Part shown: positions 1-5,750 of the stretch, in pieces | Layout of the letters: every line of letters starts with the position of its first letter | Position numbering within the stretch: position 1 is the first letter of the stretch | Assembly: GCA_026709745.1 (NCBI GenBank) | Contig: JAPOSJ010000119.1 | Coordinates: forward strand, 1-6,844 | DNA from: Candidatus Dadabacteria bacterium | GTDB lineage: Bacteria > Desulfobacterota_D > UBA1144 > Nemesobacterales > Nemesobacteraceae | Reading direction: 5' to 3' | Length of the DNA: 6,844 nt | Made by a program: the position numbers and the translations under genes | Notes under the pieces: generated by a model | What the model was told of the DNA's origin: nothing | The model's database searches: none | Seen by the model: only the letters and a program-made list of their open reading frames with translations

Positions 1-578
1 GATCCGAAAACGCTCGTTATAACAGCCACGCCGTCCACTCCAGTTGCAAGCACTTGTGCTGCGTTATGGGGGAATATACCCCCTATCGCGAACATCGGAA
101 TTCCCTTGATGACAGCCCTGGCATCAACCAAAGTCTCAAAAGGCGTGGGGATTCTCCAGGGTTTAGTTGGAGTAGACCATGGCGTGCCGAAAACAACGTA
201 GTCAGCTCCCATTCTCTCGGCATGTATGCCCCTCGGAATGGAACCATAGCAGGAAACGCCTATGATGGCGCCGTTGCCAAGCTTTTTCCTAGTGAGTACT
301 ATGTTCGGGTCGTGTTCACCCAGATGGACTCCGTCTGCCTTTATTTCCATCATCATTTCCGGGGAATCGTTTATTATGAGCGGCACTCCGTACCTTTTCG
401 TAATGCCGAGAAGTGCCTTTCCAAGAGCAACAACTTCCCGAAACGAGGAGTTTTTGTCCCTTAACTGAACGATTTTGGCTCCACCCACAAGAGATTTCTC
501 AACGGCCTCGCAGACAGAACCGCGCAGAATAAGTCCCTCGTCGGTAATCACGTAAAGTCCCTTAAGTTCAAAACCCAT
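1..578 (-). CDS. thiE: Thiamine-phosphate synthase (ThiE), 3' end cut by window edge
   Basis: Joins hydroxymethylpyrimidine diphosphate and thiazole phosphate to make thiamine monophosphate in the cytoplasm. I translated the minus strand from ATG at 578-576: 192 codons are present and the frame stays open to position 1. The family is usually about 210 residues, so only the last turn is missing. Visible family motifs in order are GLYVITD near residue 7, QLRDK at 38-42 (pyrimidine/diphosphate site), IIND at 68-71, DGVHLG at 82-87, FGTPWSTPTK at 130-139 (phosphate/thiazole binding) and FAIGGI at 163-168 (phosphate-binding loop). It follows argH after 54 bases, so it is probably the last or a late gene of the same minus-strand unit. 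No clear Shine-Dalgarno site precedes the ATG; in-frame TTG codons lie just upstream but add nothing conserved. Confidence 0.93.
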   Translation of the reverse strand, partial: MGFELKGLYVITDEGLILRGSVCEAVEKSLVGGAKIVQLRDKNSSFREVVALGKALLGITKRYGVPLIINDSPEMMMEIKADGVHLGEHDPNIVLTRKKLGNGAIIGVSCYGSIPRGIHAERMGADYVVFGTPWSTPTKPWRIPTPFETLVDARAVIKGIPMFAIGGIFPHNAAQVLATGVDGVAVITSVFG

Positions 579-632
579 GGCAAACAACAAACGAAACAGG
601 AATCATTCTCAAGCGCATTTCGTAAAACCAGA

Positions 633-2018
633 CTACATAAAATTTTTAAAAAACTTTCTGGCGGCCAATATCTGCTTTTTTACGTTTGCGGCTGAAGTTC
701 CGCCAAGCGAGTTTCTACTCTCGGCAGAACCAGAAAATGTTATTACCTGGTAAATATCCTCATCAATTTTCTCTGAGAATCCGCGGTATTCAGAAAGTTC
801 AAGATCAGCCAGCTCCTTTCCCTCAGACTCGGCGTAAGAAACTATTTTTCCCACGGTTTCATGAGCCGAGCGAAACGGAACGCCCTTTCGGGCCAGATAG
901 TCCGCCACGTCAGTCGCTGTAACAAACCCTCCCCGAAGAGCCTTTTTCATGCTCTCTTCCTTAAATTCCAGCGTCTTCAGCATTGCGATATTAACCTCAA
1001 GACAAAGTTTGACCGTGTCAACCGTATCGAAAAGAGGCTCCTTGTCTTCCTGCATATCCCTGTTGTAGGAAAGTGGAAGTCCCTTCATCAGCACGAGAAG
1101 CGCACTTAGATTTCCGTATACTCTGGCGGTTTTTCCCCGAGTCAGTTCAGACATGTCGGGGTTTTTTTTCTGTGGCATTATGCTTGAACCTGTTGTGAAT
1201 CCATCTCCCAAGTCCACAAAATCAAACTCCTTCGCGCTCCAGAGTACAAGCTCTTCTGACAGCCTGCTGAGATGCATCATAAGAACCGAACAGCAGAATA
1301 CGAACTCGGCGCAGAAATCACGGTCGCTAACCGCGTCAATGCTGTTTTTGGAAATCGACCTGAAACCCAGTTCTTCCGCGGTCATCTTCCTGTCTATAGG
1401 AAACGAGGTTCCTGCCCCTGCGCAGCTTCCAAGCGGACTCACATCGACCCTTATAAGGCATTCAGAGAACCTCTCGAGGTCACGCTTCAGCATTTCGTAG
1501 TAAGCAAGAAGATGGTGAGAGAGAAGCACGGGCTGGGCACGCTGCATATGCGTATAGAGAGGAAAAATCACCCCAAGATTCCCCGCGGCAAGCTCAACGA
1601 ACTGTCTAGCCAGAGCACACACGAGGGAAATTATCTCCCCAGTTTCTTTCTTTAGATAAAGCCTTGTGTCAGTGAGAACTTGGTCGTTCCTGCTCCTAGC
1701 AGTGTGAACCATCGCACCTGAAGATCCGGTTTTCTCGATAAGCCTTTTCTCTATATTGAGATGGATGTCCTCACAACTCCTGCTGAAAGCAAACTCCCCG
1801 CGGTCTATTTCCTTTTCAATCTCCTGAAGGCCTCTGGTTATCCTGTCAGCGTCTTCCCGGGAAATAATCCCGGTCTTGTGAAGCATCTTCACGTGGGCAA
1901 TACTTCCCCGTATGTCTTCTTTGTAAAGGCGCCTGTCAAAACTTACCGATTCCGAGAATTTCTCGGCTACATTGTGTGTCCGGGAGGCGAAACGGCCTCC
2001 CCAAGCTTTTTTTGCCAA
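633..2018 (-). CDS. argH: Argininosuccinate lyase (ArgH), TTG start
   Basis: Cleaves argininosuccinate to arginine and fumarate, the last step of arginine synthesis; a cytoplasmic homotetramer of the fumarase/aspartase superfamily. With the TTG start the protein is 461 residues, close to the family norm of about 460. Motifs, numbered from that start: AWGGRF near the N-terminus, HTARSRNDQ at 105-113, THMQRAQP with the conserved His at 157, SPLGSCAGAG near 194, and the superfamily signature GSSIMPQKKNPD at 277-288, whose flexible loop carries the catalytic Ser. A longer reading from 2054 is open, but its extra 12 residues are not family-like. The TTG at 2018-2016 has a GGAG six bases before it and yields the usual LAKKAWGGRF opening. 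It starts one base after the mscS-like stop codon, implying translational coupling. An eight-base A run in the signature (1162-1169, read as T on the plus strand) is in frame. Confidence 0.96.
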   Translation of the reverse strand: MAKKAWGGRFASRTHNVAEKFSESVSFDRRLYKEDIRGSIAHVKMLHKTGIISREDADRITRGLQEIEKEIDRGEFAFSRSCEDIHLNIEKRLIEKTGSSGAMVHTARSRNDQVLTDTRLYLKKETGEIISLVCALARQFVELAAGNLGVIFPLYTHMQRAQPVLLSHHLLAYYEMLKRDLERFSECLIRVDVSPLGSCAGAGTSFPIDRKMTAEELGFRSISKNSIDAVSDRDFCAEFVFCCSVLMMHLSRLSEELVLWSAKEFDFVDLGDGFTTGSSIMPQKKNPDMSELTRGKTARVYGNLSALLVLMKGLPLSYNRDMQEDKEPLFDTVDTVKLCLEVNIAMLKTLEFKEESMKKALRGGFVTATDVADYLARKGVPFRSAHETVGKIVSYAESEGKELADLELSEYRGFSEKIDEDIYQVITFSGSAESRNSLGGTSAANVKKQILAARKFFKNFM

Positions 2019-2019
2019 C

Positions 2020-3102
2020 TCAGTCTCCAATTTCGCCCCCCACCGTCGAATCAAGAAAAACCTTCTGGGTGGGATAAGCGAATTCTATTCCCTCATCAAA
2101 GAATTTTTTGAATATCTTGAGGTTGATGTTCTGCTGCACATTCCTGTAATCGTCATATAGTGGGCTGAGAACAAAGTAAACTATCTCGTAGTTAAGGGAA
2201 AAATCCCCATATCCGCTGAAGTGAGCCCTGCCGAACCTAGCTTTTGTTTCCGCTTCTATTATTTCCCTTATAAGACTGGGTATTCTGACAAGATCATCGT
2301 AAGATGTCTCGTAAACAACGCCGATAGAAAAAAGAATTCTGCGCGAATCCATTCTCTTATAGTTTTTTACGCGACTTTGCAGGAGATCATTGTTCGAAAG
2401 AACAAGCTGTTCGCCGGAAAGGCTCCTGAGACGCGTGGTCTTGAGCCCTATGTGTTCCACGTCCCCGCTCATGTTGTCTATTACTATAAAATCTCCGACC
2501 TCGAAAGGTTTGTCGAGAATAATGGAAAGAGACGCTATAAGATCCCCTAGAACATTCTGAAGCGCCAGGGCCACAGCTATGCCCCCGACTCCGAGCCCGG
2601 CAATTATCGTAGTCGGGTCAAAACCCAGATTATCGACAGTGAGAATTACGAGAATTACCCAAAGAATTACTTTTGCGAAAAAACCGAGGCTTTTTATGTG
2701 CGTTATGGAAGCACCGGCTCCAGGGCCGATACCGGCAAGTTTTCTCGAGACATAATAATCGATGAAACCGCATCCCCAGAAACCGACCTGAACAAAAAGG
2801 CAGATGACTACAGCGCTTTTTCGAAATGCACTTACCTGCTGGGTGATTTCAAGGAAGAAGGTCGCCACATAGATTGAGAAAAGGAGGATCAGCACTACGC
2901 TGGTTTTCTCAACAAGCGCTGAAACCAGATCGTCGAAATCGCTCTCAGTCTTCTCTGCAAATCTGGCGAAAGACCTTACAAGCCTTTTAAGAATGAAGTT
3001 GAAAACAAAAGCCAGAACGATTGCCGCTCCGAGTGCCCAGAGCCACGTTTCAACGGAATTGCCCAAGTAAGTTCGACTGAGTATTTGCTCAATGTTTAAC
3101 AC
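2020..3102 (-). CDS. MscS-family mechanosensitive ion channel, five predicted TM helices
   Basis: An inner-membrane channel of the small-conductance mechanosensitive type, which releases solutes when membrane tension rises on osmotic downshock. Using the GTG start at 3102-3100 the protein has 360 residues. Hydrophobic segments lie near residues 19-38, 68-84, 97-118, 142-161 and 165-196. The last is the Gly/Ala-rich pore helix (GLGVGGIAVALALQNVLGD). The family beta domain follows at about 197-250, with FEVGDFI, GDVEHIGLKTTRLR and a segment ending NNDLLQSRVKNY; the C-terminus has YPTQKVFL, typical of the vestibule end. A TTG 18 bases upstream (3120) also opens the frame, but AAGGAG lies six bases before the GTG, so I prefer GTG. 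The family is certain; its gating behaviour is not, as extra-helix MscS relatives vary. It is followed immediately by argH and probably shares its transcript. Confidence 0.93.
   Translation of the reverse strand: MLNIEQILSRTYLGNSVETWLWALGAAIVLAFVFNFILKRLVRSFARFAEKTESDFDDLVSALVEKTSVVLILLFSIYVATFFLEITQQVSAFRKSAVVICLFVQVGFWGCGFIDYYVSRKLAGIGPGAGASITHIKSLGFFAKVILWVILVILTVDNLGFDPTTIIAGLGVGGIAVALALQNVLGDLIASLSIILDKPFEVGDFIVIDNMSGDVEHIGLKTTRLRSLSGEQLVLSNNDLLQSRVKNYKRMDSRRILFSIGVVYETSYDDLVRIPSLIREIIEAETKARFGRAHFSGYGDFSLNYEIVYFVLSPLYDDYRNVQQNINLKIFKKFFDEGIEFAYPTQKVFLDSTVGGEIGD
2025..2028 (-). promoter_or_regulatory. Shine-Dalgarno site of argH inside the mscS-like coding end
   Basis: GGAG on the minus strand lies in the last codons of the mscS-like gene, six bases before TTG at 2018-2016. 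The mscS stop TGA occupies 2022-2020, so a ribosome finishing mscS is positioned directly on the argH start. This arrangement is why the TTG is chosen over the upstream ATG at 2054. Confidence 0.7.
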
Positions 3103-3107
3103 AGCGT

Positions 3108-3113
3108 TCTCCT
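3108..3113 (-). promoter_or_regulatory. Shine-Dalgarno site deciding the mscS-like start
   Basis: On the minus strand AAGGAG is followed after about five to six bases by GTG (3102-3100). It lies inside the longer open frame that begins with TTG at 3120. The spacing favours the GTG, making the channel 360 rather than 366 residues. Confidence 0.65.
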
Positions 3114-3201
3114 TGATCAAAAGGTACGCCCGTCTAATCGCACGGCCACCATATAGATACCCGCTTGATCAACCTTAAACAACAAGCAAAGAAGCAAGAA
3201 C

Positions 3202-3834
3202 TTAGAAGGAACTTCCGGGCTCTTTTAGAAACTCGATTTCTTCCAAGGTCGATTTTCTCCCCAGAGCGGCATTTCTGTGTGGATATCTTCCGAACCGTTT
3301 TATTATGTCGAAGTGGCGTCCCGCAAAATCCGCTGAACAGGCCAGGGTTTCCCTGATTTTCGGATAGGAAGCGTATTCATTTTCAAGAGCGGAGTATTTC
3401 TCAACACTCAGGCACTGAATCTCAATATCTTCCGAGTGCATAAGCGGTAGGTAGAAAAATACCCTGTACGCAGGGTGAATACCCATGTCAAATCCTTTCT
3501 CAATACCCTCAAGACAAGCCCGCAGCGCCAAGGCATCCCTTGAAAAAGCACTCCTCTTGTCCCTGTATATGTTCCTTGGGAACTGATCAACAACAATTAT
3601 AAAAGCCACCGTACCCAGCGGTATTTCAAGCCAGTGGGAAAGCTCGCCTTTTTCCGCAAGCAGTACATGCTTTTCAAAACCGCGCCTTACAAGGTAGTCA
3701 AACTCTTCTGATTTCATCCACCACGTCATCTGCTTCTCTTTGTCCGGCAATTCCCCCTCGCTTAATTCGCCGAACCAGAAATGCAGCACTTCAAATATCT
3801 CTTCGTGCAGTGAAACAGAAATTCTCTCCTCCAT
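3202..3834 (-). CDS. DUF924 family protein (function unknown)
   Basis: A 210-residue soluble protein of the DUF924 family (helical, TPR-like fold predicted for the family; no established biochemical role). Recognisable family segments are VLHFWFGE at 16-23, a middle stretch with DQFPRNIYR at 83-91 and a following SAFSRD, FYLPLMHSED at 127-136, and the highly conserved RFGRYPHRNAALGR at 180-193, followed by ST-EE-EFL near the end. The length fits the family. The frame is open back to 3987, but the extra 51 residues look like translated intergenic DNA, and a near-perfect -10 element lies inside that stretch, so ATG at 3834-3832 is preferred. There is no Shine-Dalgarno site before it, and GGAGGAGAG falls just inside the gene. 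The mscS-like gene begins 99 bases downstream; a shared transcript is possible but not shown. Confidence 0.9.
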   Translation of the reverse strand: MEERISVSLHEEIFEVLHFWFGELSEGELPDKEKQMTWWMKSEEFDYLVRRGFEKHVLLAEKGELSHWLEIPLGTVAFIIVVDQFPRNIYRDKRSAFSRDALALRACLEGIEKGFDMGIHPAYRVFFYLPLMHSEDIEIQCLSVEKYSALENEYASYPKIRETLACSADFAGRHFDIIKRFGRYPHRNAALGRKSTLEEIEFLKEPGSSF

Positions 3835-3843
3835 AATACCGGC

Positions 3844-3852
3844 ATTATACCA
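3844..3852 (-). promoter_or_regulatory. Extended -10 promoter of the DUF924 gene, probably leaderless
   Basis: On the minus strand TGGTATAAT gives a perfect TATAAT at 3849-3844 preceded by the TGn extension. No good -35 hexamer is seen at the expected distance, as is usual for extended -10 promoters. Only nine bases separate it from the ATG, so transcription would start near 3837 and leave a leader of about three bases. Confidence 0.6.
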
Positions 3853-4042
3853 CGCAATATATAAAGAAGGACTCTGATTTCGCCTGAAATTCAATCCGCA
3901 AAATGGATACATGTAAAAAAAACGAAGCCCACCGGCATTAATTGCGAAGGGTGAAACAAAAACGGCGATTCTGGGTAAAAACTCCAAAACGTAGGGACTT
4001 ATTAAAGATTACTTGACAAGTTTTTCTCAATTTTCAATCGGG

Positions 4043-4048
4043 TAGAAT
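4043..4048 (+). promoter_or_regulatory. Candidate -10 (TAGAAT) of the methyltransferase gene
   Basis: TAGAAT ends six bases before ATG at 4055, placing the predicted transcription start on the A of the start codon. No Shine-Dalgarno site precedes the ATG, which fits a leaderless message. A perfect TTGACA lies at 4013-4018, but 24 bases separate the two, longer than the usual 16-18, so the pair is not a canonical promoter. Confidence 0.4.
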
Positions 4049-4054
4049 TTCTTT

Positions 4055-5456
4055 ATGATTCCCAATTTTGTTTCCGGCACAGTCTGGATAAGTGATAACC
4101 TGCCAATTCTCCGAGGCATGAACTCCGAATCTGTGGATCTGATTTACCTTGATCCGCCTTTTAATTCTAATCGCAACTATGAAGCTCCTATAGGCAGCAA
4201 AGCTGCCGGTGCTTCTTTTAAGGATATATGGACACTTGATGATGTAGATGTTCACGAACACGGGGAATTAGCCGATAGAAACCCTGCTGCTTATGCAGTT
4301 ATAGAAGCTGCAAAACAGGCTCATGGCAAAGGGATGATGTCTTATCTTATCTTCATGGCTGTAAGGCTTATTGAGATGCAAAGGATATTGAAACCAACTG
4401 GATCTATCTATCTTCACTGTGATCCGACTGCAAGCCATTATTTGAAAATACTCATGGATGGAATTTTTTCGAGGGGGGGGGCAGTTCCGCAATGAAATTG
4501 TGTGGAAGCGACAAAGTGCACACAGTAGTGCTCAAAGATATGGCCCTGTACATGATGTCTTGCTCTATTATTCCCGATCAGATAGCTACATTTGGAATCG
4601 TGAGTATCAAGCATATGATCAATCTCACATTGAGTCAGCGTATCGAAGAACAGACGCAGACGGGAGAAAGTACAGTGTTGGCGATTTGACTGGTCTTGGA
4701 TTACGAACTGGAGAGTCCGGTTTGGTTTGGCGGGGTGTGGATCCATCAAGCAAAGGCCGACATTGGGCGATCCCTAGAAAGTTTGCGGATAGTATGAATA
4801 TGCCAAAAGGTGTCCTTGATGGATTGAATTACTTGGATGACATTGGCCGAATTTTTTGGTCATCCCAAGGTAATCCTGGTTTCAAACGTTATCTTGATGA
4901 AATGCCAGGTGTCGCACTTCAGGACGTTATAATTGATATTCCTCCTGCACTTTCTAAAGAACGGACGGGCTACCCGACTCAAAAGCCCCTAGCCTTGTTA
5001 GACCGTATTATCAAAGCTTCTAGTAATGAAAATGATATTGTCCTTGATCCTTTCTGCGGTTGTGCCACCGCTCTGGTTGCCGCCGATCGCCTAAATCGTA
5101 AATGGATAGGTATTGATTTATCAGAACTGGCAATAAAGCTGGTTAATGATCGTATAACTGAAGATAGAGGAAGATTATGGGGTGGTGTTAATGCTTTAAC
5201 AGAACCACCTGTACGCACAGATTTAGGCAAGCTGCCTAACTACCGGACACACAGACACCGCTTATATGGTGAACAGGAAGGTATTTGTACAGGGTGTGAT
5301 ATGTACTTCCCTTTCCGTGTTATGGAAGTTGACCATATATTGCCCAGGGCAAAAGGCGGAACTGATCATCCTGATAATCTGCAATTACTATGTTCCGGTT
5401 GTAATCGCAGCAAGGGAAACAAGACAATGGCCGAATGGAGAGCAGCACAGTCATGA
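4055..5456 (+). CDS. Beta-class DNA N6-adenine/N4-cytosine methyltransferase fused to HNH nuclease, frameshifted
   Basis: A predicted site-specific DNA methyltransferase with a C-terminal HNH endonuclease domain. As written, the gene is two overlapping frames: 4055-4495 (146 residues) and a second from about 4458 to 5456. They join if the nine-G run at 4473-4481 loses one base, giving 466 residues. In the joined protein, DLIYLDPPF (motif IV, catalytic, 28-36) precedes the SAM-binding motif I DPFCGCATA (331-339), the order of the beta class. A motif-X-like YPTQKP lies at 306-311, and the variable stretch at about 150-300 should contain target recognition. DPPF favours N6-adenine. The HNH part (about 396-460) shows CxxC at 411/414, VDHILPRAKGG with His 427, DNLQLLC with Asn 441, and CxxCN at 446-450. 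The gene is more AT-rich than its neighbours and has no partner restriction gene, suggesting transfer. Self-contained restriction-modification, solitary modification and decay are all possible. Confidence 0.85.
4473..4481 (+). repeat. Nine-G homopolymer tract breaking the methyltransferase frame
   Basis: A run of nine G in the context TTTTTTCGA-G9-CAG. Before the run the reading frame encodes MDGIFSR; after it the conserved FRNEIVWKR is one frame away. Eight G (or any change by three from that) restores a continuous IFSRGGQFRNEIVW, which matches the usual pattern of these enzymes. It may be a phase-variable tract, a slippage site for RNA polymerase, or a sequence error. Confidence 0.85.
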
Positions 5457-5482
5457 GTACTTGTCAGGCTTGCCAAGTACTC
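5455..5482 (+). terminator. Hairpin terminator overlapping the methyltransferase stop codon
   Basis: Perfect nine-base inverted repeat GAGTACTTG (5455-5463) and CAAGTACTC (5474-5482) with a ten-base loop, followed by TTTAATAATT. The TGA stop (5454-5456) overlaps the left arm. The T-tract is weak, so termination may be partial. Confidence 0.55.
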
Positions 5483-5628
5483 TTTAATAATTCCTAAAAA
5501 CTTTAACGGCATTTAAGCCGCTGGAGAATTCTAATGCTCCTATGCCAATTGCCTGATCTCACTTGAATTTTGATGGCGGCAGTTATCTCCCGGCTGAAGA
5601 CCGCTTTAATTGAATTTTAGAAAAATCC

Positions 5629-5657
5629 TTGCACTACTCAATATATTGTGTTTAAAT
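5629..5657 (+). promoter_or_regulatory. nrdJ promoter (TTGCAC - 17 bp - TTAAAT)
   Basis: TTGCAC at 5629-5634 and TTAAAT at 5652-5657 are separated by exactly 17 bases, with four or more matches to each sigma70 hexamer. The spacer is filled exactly by the first NrdR box, a typical position for repression by blocking RNA polymerase. The predicted transcript starts near 5664, leaving a leader of roughly 87 bases. Confidence 0.55.
5636..5651 (+). promoter_or_regulatory. NrdR box 1
   Basis: ACTCAATATATTGTGT matches the published NrdR-box consensus acaCwAtATaTwGtgt at 15 of 16 positions. NrdR is the ATP/dATP-sensing repressor of ribonucleotide reductase genes, and the box lies just upstream of such a gene. 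The nrdR gene itself is not in this window. Confidence 0.78.
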
Positions 5658-5666
5658 CTATTTCTC

Positions 5667-5682
5667 GTACAAGATAAAGAGT
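5667..5682 (+). promoter_or_regulatory. NrdR box 2 (weaker)
   Basis: GTACAAGATAAAGAGT matches the NrdR consensus at about 11 of 16 positions. It begins 31 bases after box 1, the three-helical-turn spacing known for paired NrdR boxes. The spacing, more than the match, supports it. Confidence 0.5.
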
Positions 5683-5697
5683 TAATTGTTCTTGTAC
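5667..5697 (+). repeat. Inverted repeat in nrdJ leader, overlapping NrdR box 2
   Basis: GTACAAGA (5667-5674) and TCTTGTAC (5690-5697) are exact complements with a 15-base loop. It lies just after the predicted transcription start, so it could form a 5' leader hairpin or simply be a second binding site for a dimeric regulator. Confidence 0.5.
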
Positions 5698-5700
5698 CAA

Positions 5701-5716
5701 CCGGCAGTAACGCCGG
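5701..5716 (+). repeat. Small GC hairpin in nrdJ leader
   Basis: CCGGC (5701-5705) pairs with GCCGG (5712-5716) around a six-base loop, ending about 20 bases before the nrdJ Shine-Dalgarno site. It is short but entirely GC. Confidence 0.4.
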
Positions 5717-5735
5717 AACAAAACAATCAAGCAAA

Positions 5736-5740
5736 AAGGA
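5736..5740 (+). promoter_or_regulatory. Shine-Dalgarno site of nrdJ
   Basis: AAAGGAG just before 5742 lies nine bases upstream of ATG at 5751 and five bases upstream of an out-of-frame ATG at 5747 (the two overlap as ATGCATG). It excludes the longer open frame starting at 5610, which runs through the promoter. Confidence 0.6.
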
Positions 5741-5750
5741 GAAAAGATGC

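Larger units (their letters stand above)
3835..4054. other. Divergent intergenic spacer, DUF924 gene / methyltransferase gene
   Basis: A 220-base non-coding spacer between divergent genes. It holds the minus-strand TATAAT at 3849-3844, a plus-strand TTGACA at 4013-4018, a TAGAAT at 4043-4048, and two copies of ACCGGCATTA (3838-3847 and 3931-3940), the first overlapping the DUF924 -10 element. It is AT-rich and contains an eight-A run at 3915-3922. I see no RNA gene in it. Confidence 0.6.
5457..5750. other. Intergenic region upstream of nrdJ
   Basis: About 290 bases without a supported gene. It holds the terminator hairpin, a small CGGC/GCCG hairpin at 5507-5520, the nrdJ promoter with two NrdR boxes (5636-5682), and two short inverted repeats in the leader (5667-5697 and 5701-5716). 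I saw no cobalamin-riboswitch B12 box (GCCACTG) despite the B12-type enzyme downstream. Confidence 0.6.

Noticed and set aside
54..464. Open frame of 136 codons on the plus strand
   Set aside because: It lies opposite thiE, whose motifs are clear on the minus strand; the plus-strand product resembles no family.
1162..1169. Eight-base T run in argH as a frameshift site
   Set aside because: The frame is intact across it and encodes the expected PQKKNPD signature.
686..2160. Several plus-strand open frames opposite argH
   Set aside because: Antisense shadows of argH and mscS with no ribosome-binding site or recognisable domain.
3835..3987. N-terminal extension of the DUF924 protein to 3987
   Set aside because: The 51 extra residues are not family-like and the stretch contains the TATAAT promoter element.
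4013..4048. TTGACA and TAGAAT as a canonical sigma70 promoter
   Set aside because: The spacer is 24 bases, well beyond 16-18; the hexamers may still act separately.
5534..5566. Ten-residue ORF with GGAG seven bases upstream
   Set aside because: It lies upstream of the nrdJ promoter, is too short to judge, and has no recognisable attenuator signature.
5610..5750. N-terminal extension of NrdJ to a TTG at 5610
   Set aside because: It would run through the promoter and NrdR boxes; a good Shine-Dalgarno site precedes ATG 5751.
5457..5750. Cobalamin riboswitch upstream of the B12-dependent reductase
   Set aside because: No GCCACTG B12 box or extended fold seen; NrdR boxes explain regulation better.
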